In this document: positions 34,629-43,733 of the stretch, piece by piece
How the letters are laid out: every line of letters starts with the position of its first letter
Numbering within the stretch: position 1 is the stretch's first letter
Source: Halobacterium sp. R2-5
Lineage (GTDB): Archaea; Halobacteriota; Halobacteria; Halobacteriales; Halobacteriaceae
Length of the DNA stretch: 64,000 nt
Assembly (NCBI RefSeq): GCF_011734195.1
Contig: NZ_JAANTH010000002.1
Coordinates: 310,001 to 374,000 of the forward strand
Direction of reading: 5' to 3'
Notes under the pieces: generated by a model
What the model was told of the DNA's origin: nothing
Seen by the model: the letters and a program-made list of their open reading frames with translations, nothing else
Databases searched by the model: none
Position numbers and translations under genes: made by a program

Positions 34629-35399
34629 ATGTACCTCGGCGACGAAGCCTGGCCGGACCTCGGCACGTACTTCGAGGAGGAGTCGCTGGCGCTCGTACCG
34701 CTCGGTTCCACCGAGCAGCACGGCCCGCACCTCCCCGAATCCACCGACCACGTCATCGCGGAGGCGTTCGCCCGTGAGGCCGCCGACCGCACTGGATTCC
34801 TCTGTACGCCCACGGTCAACGTCGGCGTGAGCGGCCACCACCGGCAGTTCCACGGGACGATGTGGGTCGAACCGCCGGTGTTCCGGGAGTACGTGGAATC
34901 GCTGACGCGGAATCTCACCGCCCACGGCGTCGACCGCGTCGTCTACGTGAACGCGCACGGCGGGAACGTCCCGCACCTCCGCGAGGTCGGCACGCGCCTC
35001 CGACAGGACGAGGTGGCGTACGCGATCGAGTGGATGTGGGACGAGAGCATTCCAGACCTCGTCGGCGACCTGTTCGCGCAGAACGGCCCGCACGGCGGCC
35101 CGAAGGAGACGTCGATGATTCAGTACCTCGAACCCGAACTGGTCCACGACGACCGCCTCGCGGAAGCGAGGGACGGCGGCGTGGCGAGCGTCGACGAGGC
35201 CGACACCGTCATGCACGGCTCGCGGACGTTCTACGACGCCGCGGACAACACCGGCAACGGCGTGCTCGGCGACCAGACCGACGCCAGCGCGGAGAAGGGC
35301 GAGCAGTTGTTCGAGGCGGCGACCGAGCAGCTGGTCGCGCTCTGCGAGTGGCTCGACGACCAGGCGTTCGCGGACCTGCTGCCGGAGGACCACGTCTGA
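34629..35399 (+). CDS. creatininase-family amidohydrolase
   Basis: 256 residues from ATG 34629 (a GTG directly before it is also possible). The metal-binding motifs are GSTEQHGPHLPESTDH, HHRQFHGTMWV, YVNAHGGN and GGPKETSMIQYLEP, all typical for creatininase-fold dinuclear metal enzymes. In archaea one member of this family (ArfB) removes the formyl group in riboflavin/F420 synthesis, so that is one option; creatinine or other amide hydrolysis are alternatives. The stop overlaps the start of the aminotransferase gene by one base (TGATG). Confidence 0.88.
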   Translation: MYLGDEAWPDLGTYFEEESLALVPLGSTEQHGPHLPESTDHVIAEAFAREAADRTGFLCTPTVNVGVSGHHRQFHGTMWVEPPVFREYVESLTRNLTAHGVDRVVYVNAHGGNVPHLREVGTRLRQDEVAYAIEWMWDESIPDLVGDLFAQNGPHGGPKETSMIQYLEPELVHDDRLAEARDGGVASVDEADTVMHGSRTFYDAADNTGNGVLGDQTDASAEKGEQLFEAATEQLVALCEWLDDQAFADLLPEDHV

Positions 35400-36472
35400 T
35401 GGACGTCGAACCGTTCGAACTGGAGCGGTGGTTCGCCGAGTACGAGCACGACGCGGACGTGATGCTCGCGGAGAGCGGCGTTCGCAGCCTCCCGGCCGAC
35501 CGCTTCGACACCGACCCCGGCGACCTCGGCTACGTGATTCCGACGGCGGGCGCGCCCGACGTTCGGGAAGCTATCGCAGCCGAGTACGGCCGGAGCGCCG
35601 AGGAAGTCGTCTGCACCGTCGGAACCCAAGAAGCGAACTTCCTCGCGTTCCAGTCGCTCCTGTCCCCGGGCGACCACGCCGTCGTCGTCACGCCGACGTA
35701 CCAGAGCCTCCACGCGGTCCCGGACTCTATCTGCGACGTGACGCGGGTGCCGCTGGACGAACCGGATTGGGCGCTCGACGTGGACGCCGTCGCCGACGCG
35801 ATTCGGCCCGAGACCGAACTCGTGGTCGTCAACAACCCGAACAACCCGACCGGGAGACGGCACCCCGAGGAGGCGATTCGCGCGCTGTACGACCTCGCCG
35901 CGGACGCGGACGCGTACCTGCTCTGCGACGAGGTGTACCGGCTGCTCGCCGAGGACCCGGTGCCGCCGGTCGCGAGCCTGGGCGAGCGCGGCATCAGCAC
36001 TGCGAGCCTCTCGAAGGCGTACGGGCTCGCGGGCCTCCGGTTCGGGTGGCTCGCCGGTCCGGCAGAGGTGGTCGAGGCGGCGGAGCGCTGGAAGGACTAC
36101 ACGACGATTTCGCCGTCGAAGTTCGGCCAGCACGTCGCCCGGCAGGTCCTCGACGGCGAGGAGGGAGCGCTGCGCTCGGACGCACTCGACCACGTCCGGG
36201 AGAACCGCGAGATCACCGCGGAGTGGGCACGCCGACACGGGCTCGACTGGCCCGACCCCGTCGGTTGTAACGTGTTCCTGCGCGTTCCGGACGGCTTCTC
36301 GGGCTCCCGAGAGTTCTGTCGGACAGTCGTGGAGGACGCCGGCGTCGTGCTCGCACCCGGAGACTGCTTCTCCACGGGCGGCGAGTCCTACGACGGCTAC
36401 TTCCGGCTCGGATTCGGGCTGCCCACTGACGAACTCTGGGACGGACTCGCGCGCGTCGACACCGTGCTTTGA
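35399..36472 (+). CDS. class I/II PLP-dependent aminotransferase
   Basis: 357 residues from ATG 35399, which shares a base with the preceding stop. PLP motifs: [62 protein letters not shown] and the Schiff-base Lys in [21 protein letters not shown]. The C-terminal Arg that binds the substrate carboxylate is in [10 protein letters not shown]. It is a fold-type I aminotransferase resembling capreomycidine/aspartate-type enzymes; the amino acid is not assigned. Coupling with the creatininase-family protein suggests a shared pathway. Confidence 0.9.
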   Translation: MDVEPFELERWFAEYEHDADVMLAESGVRSLPADRFDTDPGDLGYVIPTAGAPDVREAIAAEYGRSAEEVVCTVGTQEANFLAFQSLLSPGDHAVVVTPTYQSLHAVPDSICDVTRVPLDEPDWALDVDAVADAIRPETELVVVNNPNNPTGRRHPEEAIRALYDLAADADAYLLCDEVYRLLAEDPVPPVASLGERGISTASLSKAYGLAGLRFGWLAGPAEVVEAAERWKDYTTISPSKFGQHVARQVLDGEEGALRSDALDHVRENREITAEWARRHGLDWPDPVGCNVFLRVPDGFSGSREFCRTVVEDAGVVLAPGDCFSTGGESYDGYFRLGFGLPTDELWDGLARVDTVL

Positions 36473-36549
36473 GTGGTTCTCACTCGACACGTCTCTGGCC
36501 GTCTCCGCGAGTGTGGGGCCCTCTCCCGGCCGGAACGCGTTCCAAACAG

Positions 36550-36556
36550 TTTATAC
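36550..36556 (+). promoter_or_regulatory. TATA box of aIF5A
   Basis: TTTATAC, preceded by a purine-rich CCAAACAG that fits a BRE, is centred 27 nt before the aIF5A ATG. This is the cleanest promoter in the window and predicts a leaderless transcript covering aIF5A and probably the agmatinase gene. Confidence 0.65.
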
Positions 36557-36579
36557 CCGGCAGGCGTGAATCGCGCCGT

Positions 36580-36960
36580 ATGGCGAAAGAGCAGACGGAA
36601 GTCCGTGACCTGCAGGAAGGCAACTACGTGATGATCGAGGACACGCCGTGCAAGATCAACGCCTACAGCACTGCCAAGCCCGGCAAGCACGGCAGCGCGA
36701 AGGCCCGCGTCGAGGCGGAGGGCGTCTTCGACGAGAAGAAGCGCAGCTTCAGCCAGCCCGTCGACGCGAAGGTCTGGATCCCCATCATCGAGCGCAAGCA
36801 GGGCCAGGTCGTCTCCATGGAGTCCGACACCGTCGCGCAGGTCATGGACCTCGAGACGTACGAGACCGTGACCATGCAGATTCCCGCGGACCTCGACCTC
36901 TCCGCGGACGACAACATCGAGTACCTCGAGTTCGAGGGCCAGCGGAAGATCGTCCAGTAA
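36580..36960 (+). CDS. eif5A: translation initiation factor aIF5A (hypusine-containing)
   Basis: 126 residues. N-terminal SH3-like barrel with the hypusine loop [12 protein letters not shown] (modified Lys 36), then an OB-fold domain ([44 protein letters not shown]). It helps ribosomes past stalled motifs and needs deoxyhypusine synthase, which is not in this window. The ATG lies 27 nt after a TATA box. Only 3 nt separate its stop from the agmatinase gene; in haloarchaea polyamine metabolism feeds hypusination, so the pairing is meaningful. Loop residue Ser replaces the more frequent His after KHG. Confidence 0.97.
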   Translation: MAKEQTEVRDLQEGNYVMIEDTPCKINAYSTAKPGKHGSAKARVEAEGVFDEKKRSFSQPVDAKVWIPIIERKQGQVVSMESDTVAQVMDLETYETVTMQIPADLDLSADDNIEYLEFEGQRKIVQ

Positions 36961-36963
36961 CGG

Positions 36964-37782
36964 ATGTTCCCCGGCGCCAGCCCCGTCGACGAGTCCGCCG
37001 ACGAGCCGTTCGGCGACGCGGACCACGTCGTCGTGGGCGCGCCGCTGGACGTTTCGACCTCGTTCCGTCCGGGCGCGCGCTTCGGCCCGGACCGCATCAG
37101 GAAGTTCGCTCGAACGTTCGAGGACTTCCACCCCGCTACGGGGACACACTTCTCCGAGCTACACGTCGCCGACTACGGCGACGTCCACGCGTGGCACGAC
37201 ACCGCCGCGTACCTCGACTACCTCGAAGGCGTGCTGACTGACGTCCGCTGGGCGGACGCCGCCCCGGTAGTGCTCGGCGGCGAGCACACGGTTTCGGTGG
37301 CGGGCGTGCGGGCCGCGGAGCCCGACACGTTCGTCGCGCTGGACGCCCACCTCGACCTCCGCGAGGACCTCGACGGCGACGAGCTCAGCCACTCGACGGT
37401 CACTCGGCACGCCCTCGACGTCGCCGACGAGGCCGTCGTCGTCGGCGCGCGCTCGGGCAACGAGGCCGAGTGGGAGCGCGCCGCCGAGGGGGACGTCACC
37501 GTGCTCTCTCCCGAGGACGCCGCGGACTGGACGCCCGAGGTCGACGACTCGGTGTACCTCTCGGTGGACATCGACGCCGCCGACCCGGCGTACGCGCCCG
37601 GGACGGGCACCCCGGAGCCGTTCGGCCTCGACTCCGCGACGATGCGGGACCTCGTCCGCGCGCTCGCGCCACAGGCCGTGGGGTTCGACGTCGTGGAGGT
37701 CAACGACCGCGACGACGGGCAGGCCGCGACGCTCGCCGCGAAGCTCGTCCGCGAGTTCGTGCACGCGAACGCGGACGCCTGA
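36964..37782 (+). CDS. speB: agmatinase (ureohydrolase family)
   Basis: 272 residues. Manganese-binding ureohydrolase motifs: VVLGGEHTVSVAG, VALDAHLDLREDLDGDELSHSTVTR and YLSVDIDAADPAYAPGTGTPEPFG, with DVVEVNDRDDGQAATLAAKLV near the end. The preferred product is agmatinase (agmatine to putrescine), although the family includes formiminoglutamase and arginase. Its location 3 nt after aIF5A supports a link to supplying the amine used for hypusine or deoxyhypusine precursors. The start is a plain ATG following the aIF5A stop. Confidence 0.93.
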   Translation: MFPGASPVDESADEPFGDADHVVVGAPLDVSTSFRPGARFGPDRIRKFARTFEDFHPATGTHFSELHVADYGDVHAWHDTAAYLDYLEGVLTDVRWADAAPVVLGGEHTVSVAGVRAAEPDTFVALDAHLDLREDLDGDELSHSTVTRHALDVADEAVVVGARSGNEAEWERAAEGDVTVLSPEDAADWTPEVDDSVYLSVDIDAADPAYAPGTGTPEPFGLDSATMRDLVRALAPQAVGFDVVEVNDRDDGQAATLAAKLVREFVHANADA

Positions 37783-37838
37783 CGCCCGGTCGGTGCCGTA
37801 ACGGCCATCTGTCCGCCGTTCGACTGTTCTGGTGTTCG

Positions 37839-39383
37839 ATGCCCTGGACGCCGAGCACGTACGTCGACTACCGGGTGAGCGTCGCCTACGTCGGGACGGT
37901 GCTGAAGTACATCGGCGTGACGCCGCTGTTCCCGCTCGCGCTCGCGCTGTACTACGGCGAGGACCCGCTGCCGTTCCTCGCGGGGAGCGTCGTGATGGTC
38001 GGCCTGGGCGCGCTGCTCGAACGCGCCGACACCGGCGGCGAGCTCGGCAACCGCGAGGCGTTCCTGCTCGTGAGCCTCTCGTGGCTCGTCGTCCCGCTGG
38101 TCGGGACGGTGCCGTACCTCGTCGCCGGCACGGGCACCGTCGCGGCGCCCGTCGACGCGCTGTTCGAGTCGATGAGCGGGTTCACGACGACGGGCGCCAC
38201 CGTCCTCGGCGTGATCTCCGTCGAGCGGCACGGCCACGCGATGCTGATGTGGCGCCAGCTCACCCAGTGGCTCGGCGGCATGGGCATCCTCGTGCTGATG
38301 GTCGCCATCCTGCCGAAGCTCTCGGTCGGCGGTGCGCAGGTCATCAACCAGGAGGCGCCCGGGCTCGACCTGGAGAAGCTCACGCCGCGCATCCAGGAGA
38401 CCGCCCGCGCGCTGTGGGCCATCTACGCCGCGTTCACGGTGCTCGCGGCCGCCGTCTACTACGCGCTCAACGTCGCCGGGGTCGCGCCCGAGATGGACCT
38501 CTACAACGCCGTCGCGCACGCGCTCACGACGCTGCCGACCGGCGGCTTCTCCCCGAAGGGCCGGAGCGTCGAGGCGTTCTCGCCGGTCGTCCAGTGGGCG
38601 GTGATTCCGTTCATGCTCGTCGCCGGGACGAACTTCGCGCTGTTCTGGTACGTCCTCGAGGGCGAGCCGGAGCGGCTCACGCGGAACACGGAGTTCCGGT
38701 CGTACCTGCTCGCGGTCGTGGGGTTCGGCGCCGTCGTCTCCGCGGTCCTGTTCGCGGGTGTCGGGCTCGCGGAGACGCCGACGAACGTCGGCACCATCCC
38801 GGGGAACGTCGAGGACGCGCTCCGGCAGGGGCTCTTCCAGGTGGTCGCCATCGTGACGACCACCGGGTACGCGAGCATGGACTTCAACACGTGGGACGCG
38901 TCCGCGCAGACGATTCTGCTGTTCGCGTACTTCCTCGGCGGCTCCGCGGGGTCGGCCGCCGGCTCCATCAAGATCGTGCGCTGGGTGCTCGTCAAGCGCG
39001 CCGTCGGCCGGTCGCTGTTCACGTCCGTCCACCCCGACGCAGTCAGGGCGATACGTCTCGAAGACGTCGTCGACGAGGAGACGATCCGTGACGTCCTCGT
39101 GTTCGTCCTCCTGTTTCTCGGCCTGTTCGCCGCCTCCACGATGCTGCTGTACCTCGACAGCTTCCGCGCGAGTGAGGTGACGCTGTCCGGGCTGGAGGCG
39201 ATGAGCGTCGCCATCGCGACGCTCGGGAACATCGGCCCGGGGTTCGGCGTCGTCGGTCCGATGAACAGCTTCGAGCCGTTCACGAACGCCTCGAAGCTCT
39301 ACATGGTGTTCCTGATGTGGATCGGCCGGCTCGAAGTGCTGTCCGTGCTCGTCATCCTCACGCCGTCGTTCTGGCAGCGGTGA
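37839..39383 (+). CDS. trkH: TrkH-type potassium uptake protein (first copy)
   Basis: 514 residues with about ten to twelve helices and the P-loop repeats of Trk/Ktr channels: FESMSGFTTTGATV, AHALTTLPTGGFSP, TTTGYASMDFNTW and SVAIATLGNIGPGFG. The conserved LTQWLGGMGILVL and GGSAGSAAGSIKIVRW segments are present. It imports K+ coupled to ions or voltage; haloarchaea accumulate molar potassium. It needs a TrkA partner, and one follows 94 bp downstream. The start ATG 37839 gives the normal N-terminal helix; there is a 56-bp gap after the agmatinase gene, so it may have its own promoter. Confidence 0.95.
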   Translation: MPWTPSTYVDYRVSVAYVGTVLKYIGVTPLFPLALALYYGEDPLPFLAGSVVMVGLGALLERADTGGELGNREAFLLVSLSWLVVPLVGTVPYLVAGTGTVAAPVDALFESMSGFTTTGATVLGVISVERHGHAMLMWRQLTQWLGGMGILVLMVAILPKLSVGGAQVINQEAPGLDLEKLTPRIQETARALWAIYAAFTVLAAAVYYALNVAGVAPEMDLYNAVAHALTTLPTGGFSPKGRSVEAFSPVVQWAVIPFMLVAGTNFALFWYVLEGEPERLTRNTEFRSYLLAVVGFGAVVSAVLFAGVGLAETPTNVGTIPGNVEDALRQGLFQVVAIVTTTGYASMDFNTWDASAQTILLFAYFLGGSAGSAAGSIKIVRWVLVKRAVGRSLFTSVHPDAVRAIRLEDVVDEETIRDVLVFVLLFLGLFAASTMLLYLDSFRASEVTLSGLEAMSVAIATLGNIGPGFGVVGPMNSFEPFTNASKLYMVFLMWIGRLEVLSVLVILTPSFWQR

Positions 39384-39477
39384 CCGAGCCCGGGGATTGG
39401 AGCCGCTTCCGGGGAGGGCAATACACTTCCGGCCCCCTCGTGAAGAACACGGGTATGTACGAGTCGGAGGGTCGCCG

Positions 39478-40809
39478 GTGTACGTCGTAGTCGTCGGCGC
39501 CGGCGAGGTCGGGACCGCCATCGCCACCAGTCTCTCCGAGAACCACGACGTCGCCGTCGTCGACACCGACGAGAGCCGCGTGGAGAGTCTCGTGTACGAC
39601 GCAGACGTGCTCGGCGTCGAGGGCGACGGGACGGACCTCGACGTCCTCGAAGAGGCCAACGTCGAGGACGCCGACATGGTCATCGCGAGCACGGACGCCG
39701 ACGAGACGAACATCATCGTCTGCAGCACCGCGAAAGCGGTTTCGAGCGCATTCACCATCTCTCGGGTGAAGAGCGCGAAGTACCTCCGGACGTGGCAGCA
39801 CTCGGATGTCGCGTTCGGCGTCGACCACATGGTCGGCACGAACGTCTTGACTGCGGAGACTATCGTGCGAGTCGTCGGCCTGCCGGCGGCGCGGGACGTC
39901 CAGCTGTTCGCGGACGGGCTGGTCCAGATGGCGGAGTTCACGATCCCCGAGTCGAGCCCGGTCGCGGGGATGACCGTCCGGGAGGCCGACCAGTACGACT
40001 CCCTGACGTTCGCGGCCGTGCTGGGCGAAGACGACGTGGTCGTCCCGCGCGGGGAGACGGTGCTGTCGGTGGGCGACGCTGTCATCGTCATCGGGAGCCC
40101 GGAGAGCGTCCAGACGTTCTCGCACGCGCTCGCACCGGACAGCGACGGCACGCCGAACGTCCTCGTCGTCGGCGGCAGCGACGTCGGCTACCACACCGCC
40201 CGCCTGCTACAGGAACGCGGGCTGAAGCCGCGGCTCGTCGAACGGGACCACGACCGGGCCCGCGAACTCGCCGAACTGCTGGAGGGGACGACGGTCCTGG
40301 AGAGCGACGCGACCGACCGGGAGTTCCTCGAACGCGAACACATCGAAGCGGTCGACATCGTCGTCACGGTCCTCGAAAACGACGAGAAGAACCTGCTGGC
40401 GTCGCTCATCGCGAAGAGCGCCGGTGCGAAGCGCGCCATCGCGGTCGTCGACTCGGCGGAGTACGTCGACCTCTTCGAGACGGTCGGCGTCGACGCGGCG
40501 ATCAACCCCCGGGAGACGACCGCGGAGGAGATCACGCGGTTCACCCGCGAGCGCCACGCCGAGAACGTCGCCATCATCGAGACCGACCGCGCGGAAGTGC
40601 TCGAAATCACGGTCGACGAGGACAGCGTGCTCGCGGGACGGCCGATTCGCGAGTCGATAGCCGACCTTCCGGACGGCGTGGTCGTCGGTGCGATAACCCG
40701 GAACGGGGAGTTCGTCGTCCCGCGCGGGGACACCGTCGTCGAGGTCGGCGACCACGTCATCGTGTTCGTCGACGCTGCGTCCCTCGCGGAGGCGACCAGC
40801 AAACTGTAG
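39478..40809 (+). CDS. trkA: TrkA potassium-uptake regulator, duplicated RCK type
   Basis: 443 residues from GTG 39478, 9 nt after a GGAGG ribosome binding site. Two complete RCK units are in tandem, each an NAD-binding Rossmann domain plus RCK-C: VYVVVVGAGEVGTAIATSLSENHDVAVVDTDESRVESL, then VLVVGGSDVGYHTARLLQERGLKPRLVERDHDRARELAELL. The RCK-C parts are about residues 140-220 and 360-440. It gates the TrkH channel in response to NAD(H)/ATP. It sits right behind trkH, forming a complete Trk module. Confidence 0.94.
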   Translation: MYVVVVGAGEVGTAIATSLSENHDVAVVDTDESRVESLVYDADVLGVEGDGTDLDVLEEANVEDADMVIASTDADETNIIVCSTAKAVSSAFTISRVKSAKYLRTWQHSDVAFGVDHMVGTNVLTAETIVRVVGLPAARDVQLFADGLVQMAEFTIPESSPVAGMTVREADQYDSLTFAAVLGEDDVVVPRGETVLSVGDAVIVIGSPESVQTFSHALAPDSDGTPNVLVVGGSDVGYHTARLLQERGLKPRLVERDHDRARELAELLEGTTVLESDATDREFLEREHIEAVDIVVTVLENDEKNLLASLIAKSAGAKRAIAVVDSAEYVDLFETVGVDAAINPRETTAEEITRFTRERHAENVAIIETDRAEVLEITVDEDSVLAGRPIRESIADLPDGVVVGAITRNGEFVVPRGDTVVEVGDHVIVFVDAASLAEATSKL

Positions 40810-40875
40810 CACGCGGCGACCTCACTCCCGGGGAATCGGCCGAGTCGTTATGTGAGTGGGGTGGGTAGGACGACT

Positions 40876-41232
40876 ATGGTCGAGTCCTCTGACCGCCCGA
40901 CGCCGCCGGAGGGGCTTCCCGAGGCGGTCGCGTCGGACCTGAGCGACCTGTCGCCCGAGGAGCTTCGGAACGCCGTCGTCTTCGCTCGCGAGCTCCTTCA
41001 GCACCACCACGAGGGAGAATCTCCGGTGACGCCTGCTCCTGGGGAGGACATTCTTCGCGTCACCGAGCACGACGGGTACACGGAGGTCGTCAAGCAGTTC
41101 GACTGCCCCGAGGGCTGCAGCGACTGCCCGCACGGCCCGTACCTCTACCACGTCACCGAGGAGCCGCAGATCGAGGGCGGAGCGAAGCCCCACTGGTCGT
41201 TCCTCGGGCGCGTCGAAGTCGACGAGGAGTGA
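40876..41232 (+). CDS. haloarchaeal protein with Cys-rich HGPYLYHV motif
   Basis: 118 residues from ATG 40876. The C-terminal region has FDCPEGCSDCPHGPYLYHVTEEPQ followed by KPHWSFLGRVEV. Three cysteines and two histidines close together suggest a small zinc site; the pattern Cys-Pro-His-Gly-Pro-Tyr-Leu-Tyr is found in a family of small archaeal proteins whose function I do not know. The N-terminal half is helical (DLSDLSPEELRNAVVFARELLQHHHEG). It stands alone between the two Trk modules and ends 19 bp from the convergent trkH. Confidence 0.75.
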   Translation: MVESSDRPTPPEGLPEAVASDLSDLSPEELRNAVVFARELLQHHHEGESPVTPAPGEDILRVTEHDGYTEVVKQFDCPEGCSDCPHGPYLYHVTEEPQIEGGAKPHWSFLGRVEVDEE

Positions 41233-41251
41233 CAGCGGGGAGGCGACCGCG

Positions 41252-42946
41252 TTAGGGGTCGAGCCCGGAGATCGCGGCGCGGACGAACACGAGCACCGGG
41301 ATGATTTCGAGGCGGCCGACCCACATGTTGAGGACGAACATGGCCTCGGCGAGCCGCGACATCGCCGGCCCGGTGATGCCCGAGGAGAGCCCGACGTTGC
41401 CCTGCGCGCTCGCCACCTCGAAGAGTGCGTCGGCGTACGTGAAGTCGGGGCCGGCGACGTTGACGAGCACGACGCTGCTGGCGACGAGGACGAGGAGCCA
41501 CAGCAGCGTGACGATGGCGGCCTCGCCGAACTCCTGTTCCATCGCCTCGCGGTCGAGCGTGCGGTCGCCGATGCGCGCGGTGACGACCGCGTTCTTCGGG
41601 AGGAACACGCGGGAGAACTGCCAGATGATGCCGCGCGCGATGGTGTACCCGCGGATGATCTTGATGCCGCCGACGGTGGACCCGGCGGCGCCGCCGAGCA
41701 CCATCGCGCCGACGACCAGCAGCTTCGCGCCGGCGAGCCAGCGGCCGATGGGCGCCGACTGGAAGCCCGTGCAGGTCAGCGCGCTCACCCACTGGAACGT
41801 CGAGTCCCGGGCGGCGTCGAGCTGCGCGGCGTCGAGGCTCGGCGCGGGAAACGGCAGGAACGACTGCGTGGCGAACGCGCCGGGCGCCGAGGGGACTGTC
41901 AGGACGTTCTGGAGCGAGAGGACCCCGACGCCGAGCGCGAGCAGGACGAACAGCCAGCGCGTCTGGAGGTCCGCCGCGAGCTCGCTCAGCTCCCGGTCGC
42001 GGAGGACGACGTAGTGGACGGGGAACGCGATGGCGCCGAGAATCATGATTGGGAGGAGGACGGTCTCGACGAGCGGGGAGTTGTACGTCGCGATGGAGTT
42101 GTCCGTGACGGAGAACCCGCCCGTGGTGAGCCCGGTCATCGCGTGGTTGAGCGCCTGCCACGCGGTCTCCCACACGGTGAGTGACTCGGCGTACTCGCTG
42201 GTGCTCGCGCGGATGGCGCCGAACAGCAGGACGAACGCGAGGACGGTGTACCCGACGACGAGCTTCCAGACCGTGCGGACGGTGGAGACGACGCTCGGGT
42301 GAATCTTCTCCTCGCGGGCCTCGCTCTGGTAGAGCGCGTAGCTCCCGCTACCGGGCCGGGCGAGGATCGAGACGGTGAGGACGATGACGCCGACGCCGCC
42401 GACCCACTGGATGAACGACCGCCACCACTGGACGGCGTGCGGCAGCGACGGCTCGTGGACCGCCATCGTCAGGCCGCTGCCTGTCCACCCGCTCATACTC
42501 TCGAAGAACGCGTGCAGCGGGTCGCGGAAGTACGCGAGACTCGACAGCGTCGTCGTGCCGCCGACGGCGATCGGGTCCCACGTGCTCGTGTCGGTGGCTG
42601 CCGGGACGAACGTGTCCATGACCGCGGGCGGCGTCAGCCACGCGGTCAGCAGGAACGGGAGCGCGCCGAAGACGGCCACCATCAGCCACCCGCCGGCGGC
42701 GATGACCATCCCGTGTTTCATCTTCGGGTCCGGGGCGTCGGCGAACCGCTGGTTGGCGAGGCCGCCGAGGCCGGCCGTGACGCCGCCCGCGACGAGGAAC
42801 CCGAGCGCGGCGTGGAACTCCCGGAATCCGAGCGCGATGACGGTGGTGACGGTCATCAGCCCGGCCTCCATCAGCAGCAGCGAGCCGACGTCCCGGAGGA
42901 TGATTTCGAGGTCCGTCGGGAGCAGGCCGTCGTTCCGGCGGGGCAT
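41252..42946 (-). CDS. trkH: TrkH-type potassium uptake protein (second copy)
   Basis: 564 residues, a longer TrkH with an extended N-terminal region. P-loop repeats: FESMSGWTGSGLTM, NHAMTGLTTGGFSV, LTCTGFQSAPIG and ASAQGNVGLSSG. It also has QWVGGVGVIVLTVSIL and GGAAGSTVGGIKIIRGYTI, and it is only distantly similar to the copy at 37839. It begins 1 nt after the stop of the single-RCK trkA gene at 42948 on the same strand, so the two form a second, independent module. Having two Trk systems allows different affinity or regulation. Confidence 0.94.
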   Translation of the reverse strand: MPRRNDGLLPTDLEIILRDVGSLLLMEAGLMTVTTVIALGFREFHAALGFLVAGGVTAGLGGLANQRFADAPDPKMKHGMVIAAGGWLMVAVFGALPFLLTAWLTPPAVMDTFVPAATDTSTWDPIAVGGTTTLSSLAYFRDPLHAFFESMSGWTGSGLTMAVHEPSLPHAVQWWRSFIQWVGGVGVIVLTVSILARPGSGSYALYQSEAREEKIHPSVVSTVRTVWKLVVGYTVLAFVLLFGAIRASTSEYAESLTVWETAWQALNHAMTGLTTGGFSVTDNSIATYNSPLVETVLLPIMILGAIAFPVHYVVLRDRELSELAADLQTRWLFVLLALGVGVLSLQNVLTVPSAPGAFATQSFLPFPAPSLDAAQLDAARDSTFQWVSALTCTGFQSAPIGRWLAGAKLLVVGAMVLGGAAGSTVGGIKIIRGYTIARGIIWQFSRVFLPKNAVVTARIGDRTLDREAMEQEFGEAAIVTLLWLLVLVASSVVLVNVAGPDFTYADALFEVASAQGNVGLSSGITGPAMSRLAEAMFVLNMWVGRLEIIPVLVFVRAAISGLDP

Positions 42947-42947
42947 C

Positions 42948-43628
42948 TTAGCGGTCCTCGGCGCCTCTGAACACGGCGGTCACGTCCTCGGTCGCTCCCT
43001 CGCCGGAGTAGACCGTGAGCAGGTCGTCGGCCTCGATGCGCGTGCCCCCGCGCGGCGTGATCGGGTCGCCCTCGCCGTCGCGCTCGACGGCGACGATGAG
43101 CATCTGGGGGCCGATGAGGTTCTCCCGGTCGGCCTCCTTCAGGGTCTTTTCCGCGATTGGCGCGCCTTCCTCGACGACGATTTCGAACACCTCCGCCTCT
43201 TCGCCGATCTGCATGAAGTCCACGATAGAGGGGTTCTTCACCGCGCGGTAGAGGTACTCGGCGATGAGACTCTGGGGGTTCTGCATGGTGTTGACGCCGA
43301 TCTGCCGGAAGAGGTTCATGTGCTCGGGGTTGTGGACGACCGAGACGATCTGGGGGACGTCGAATTCCTGGGCGAGCAGGCAGACCATCACGTTCGCGGC
43401 GTCCCGGTCGGTCGTCGAGATGAGCGCGTCCGCGCGGTCGGCGCCCGCGTCCTGTAGGGTCTCCTTGGAGGTGGCGTCGTCGTTGATCACGAGGCAGTCG
43501 TACTGCCGGGACGCGCGTTCGGCGCGCTCGGCGTCGCGCTCGATGACGACGACCTCGTTGCCGCCCCGCGTGGCGGTATCGATGAGCGGCGTGCCGATGT
43601 CGCCGGCACCGACGATGACGATGTACAT
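42948..43628 (-). CDS. trkA: TrkA-type regulator, single RCK unit
   Basis: 226 residues from ATG 43628: YIVIVGAGDIGTPLIDTATRGGNEVVVIERDAERAERASRQYDCLVINDDATS is the NAD-binding RCK-N; EEAEVFEIVVEEGAPIAEKTLKEADRENLIGP ... TRIEADDLLTVYSG is RCK-C. It is half the length of the other TrkA and would need to dimerise twice to make the octameric ring. The following trkH begins 2 nt after its stop. Upstream is 105 bp to the divergent Nif3-like gene. Confidence 0.93.
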   Translation of the reverse strand: MYIVIVGAGDIGTPLIDTATRGGNEVVVIERDAERAERASRQYDCLVINDDATSKETLQDAGADRADALISTTDRDAANVMVCLLAQEFDVPQIVSVVHNPEHMNLFRQIGVNTMQNPQSLIAEYLYRAVKNPSIVDFMQIGEEAEVFEIVVEEGAPIAEKTLKEADRENLIGPQMLIVAVERDGEGDPITPRGGTRIEADDLLTVYSGEGATEDVTAVFRGAEDR

Positions 43629-43733
43629 TCGGTGTTCCTGTTCAAATCCGACGATTGAAAGGCTATCGTTCGTACTGCGGTCGGCTCTCCCGCGCCGACG
43701 CCTAGAAGTTCCCGGCGCGCACGCTACTCGAAC

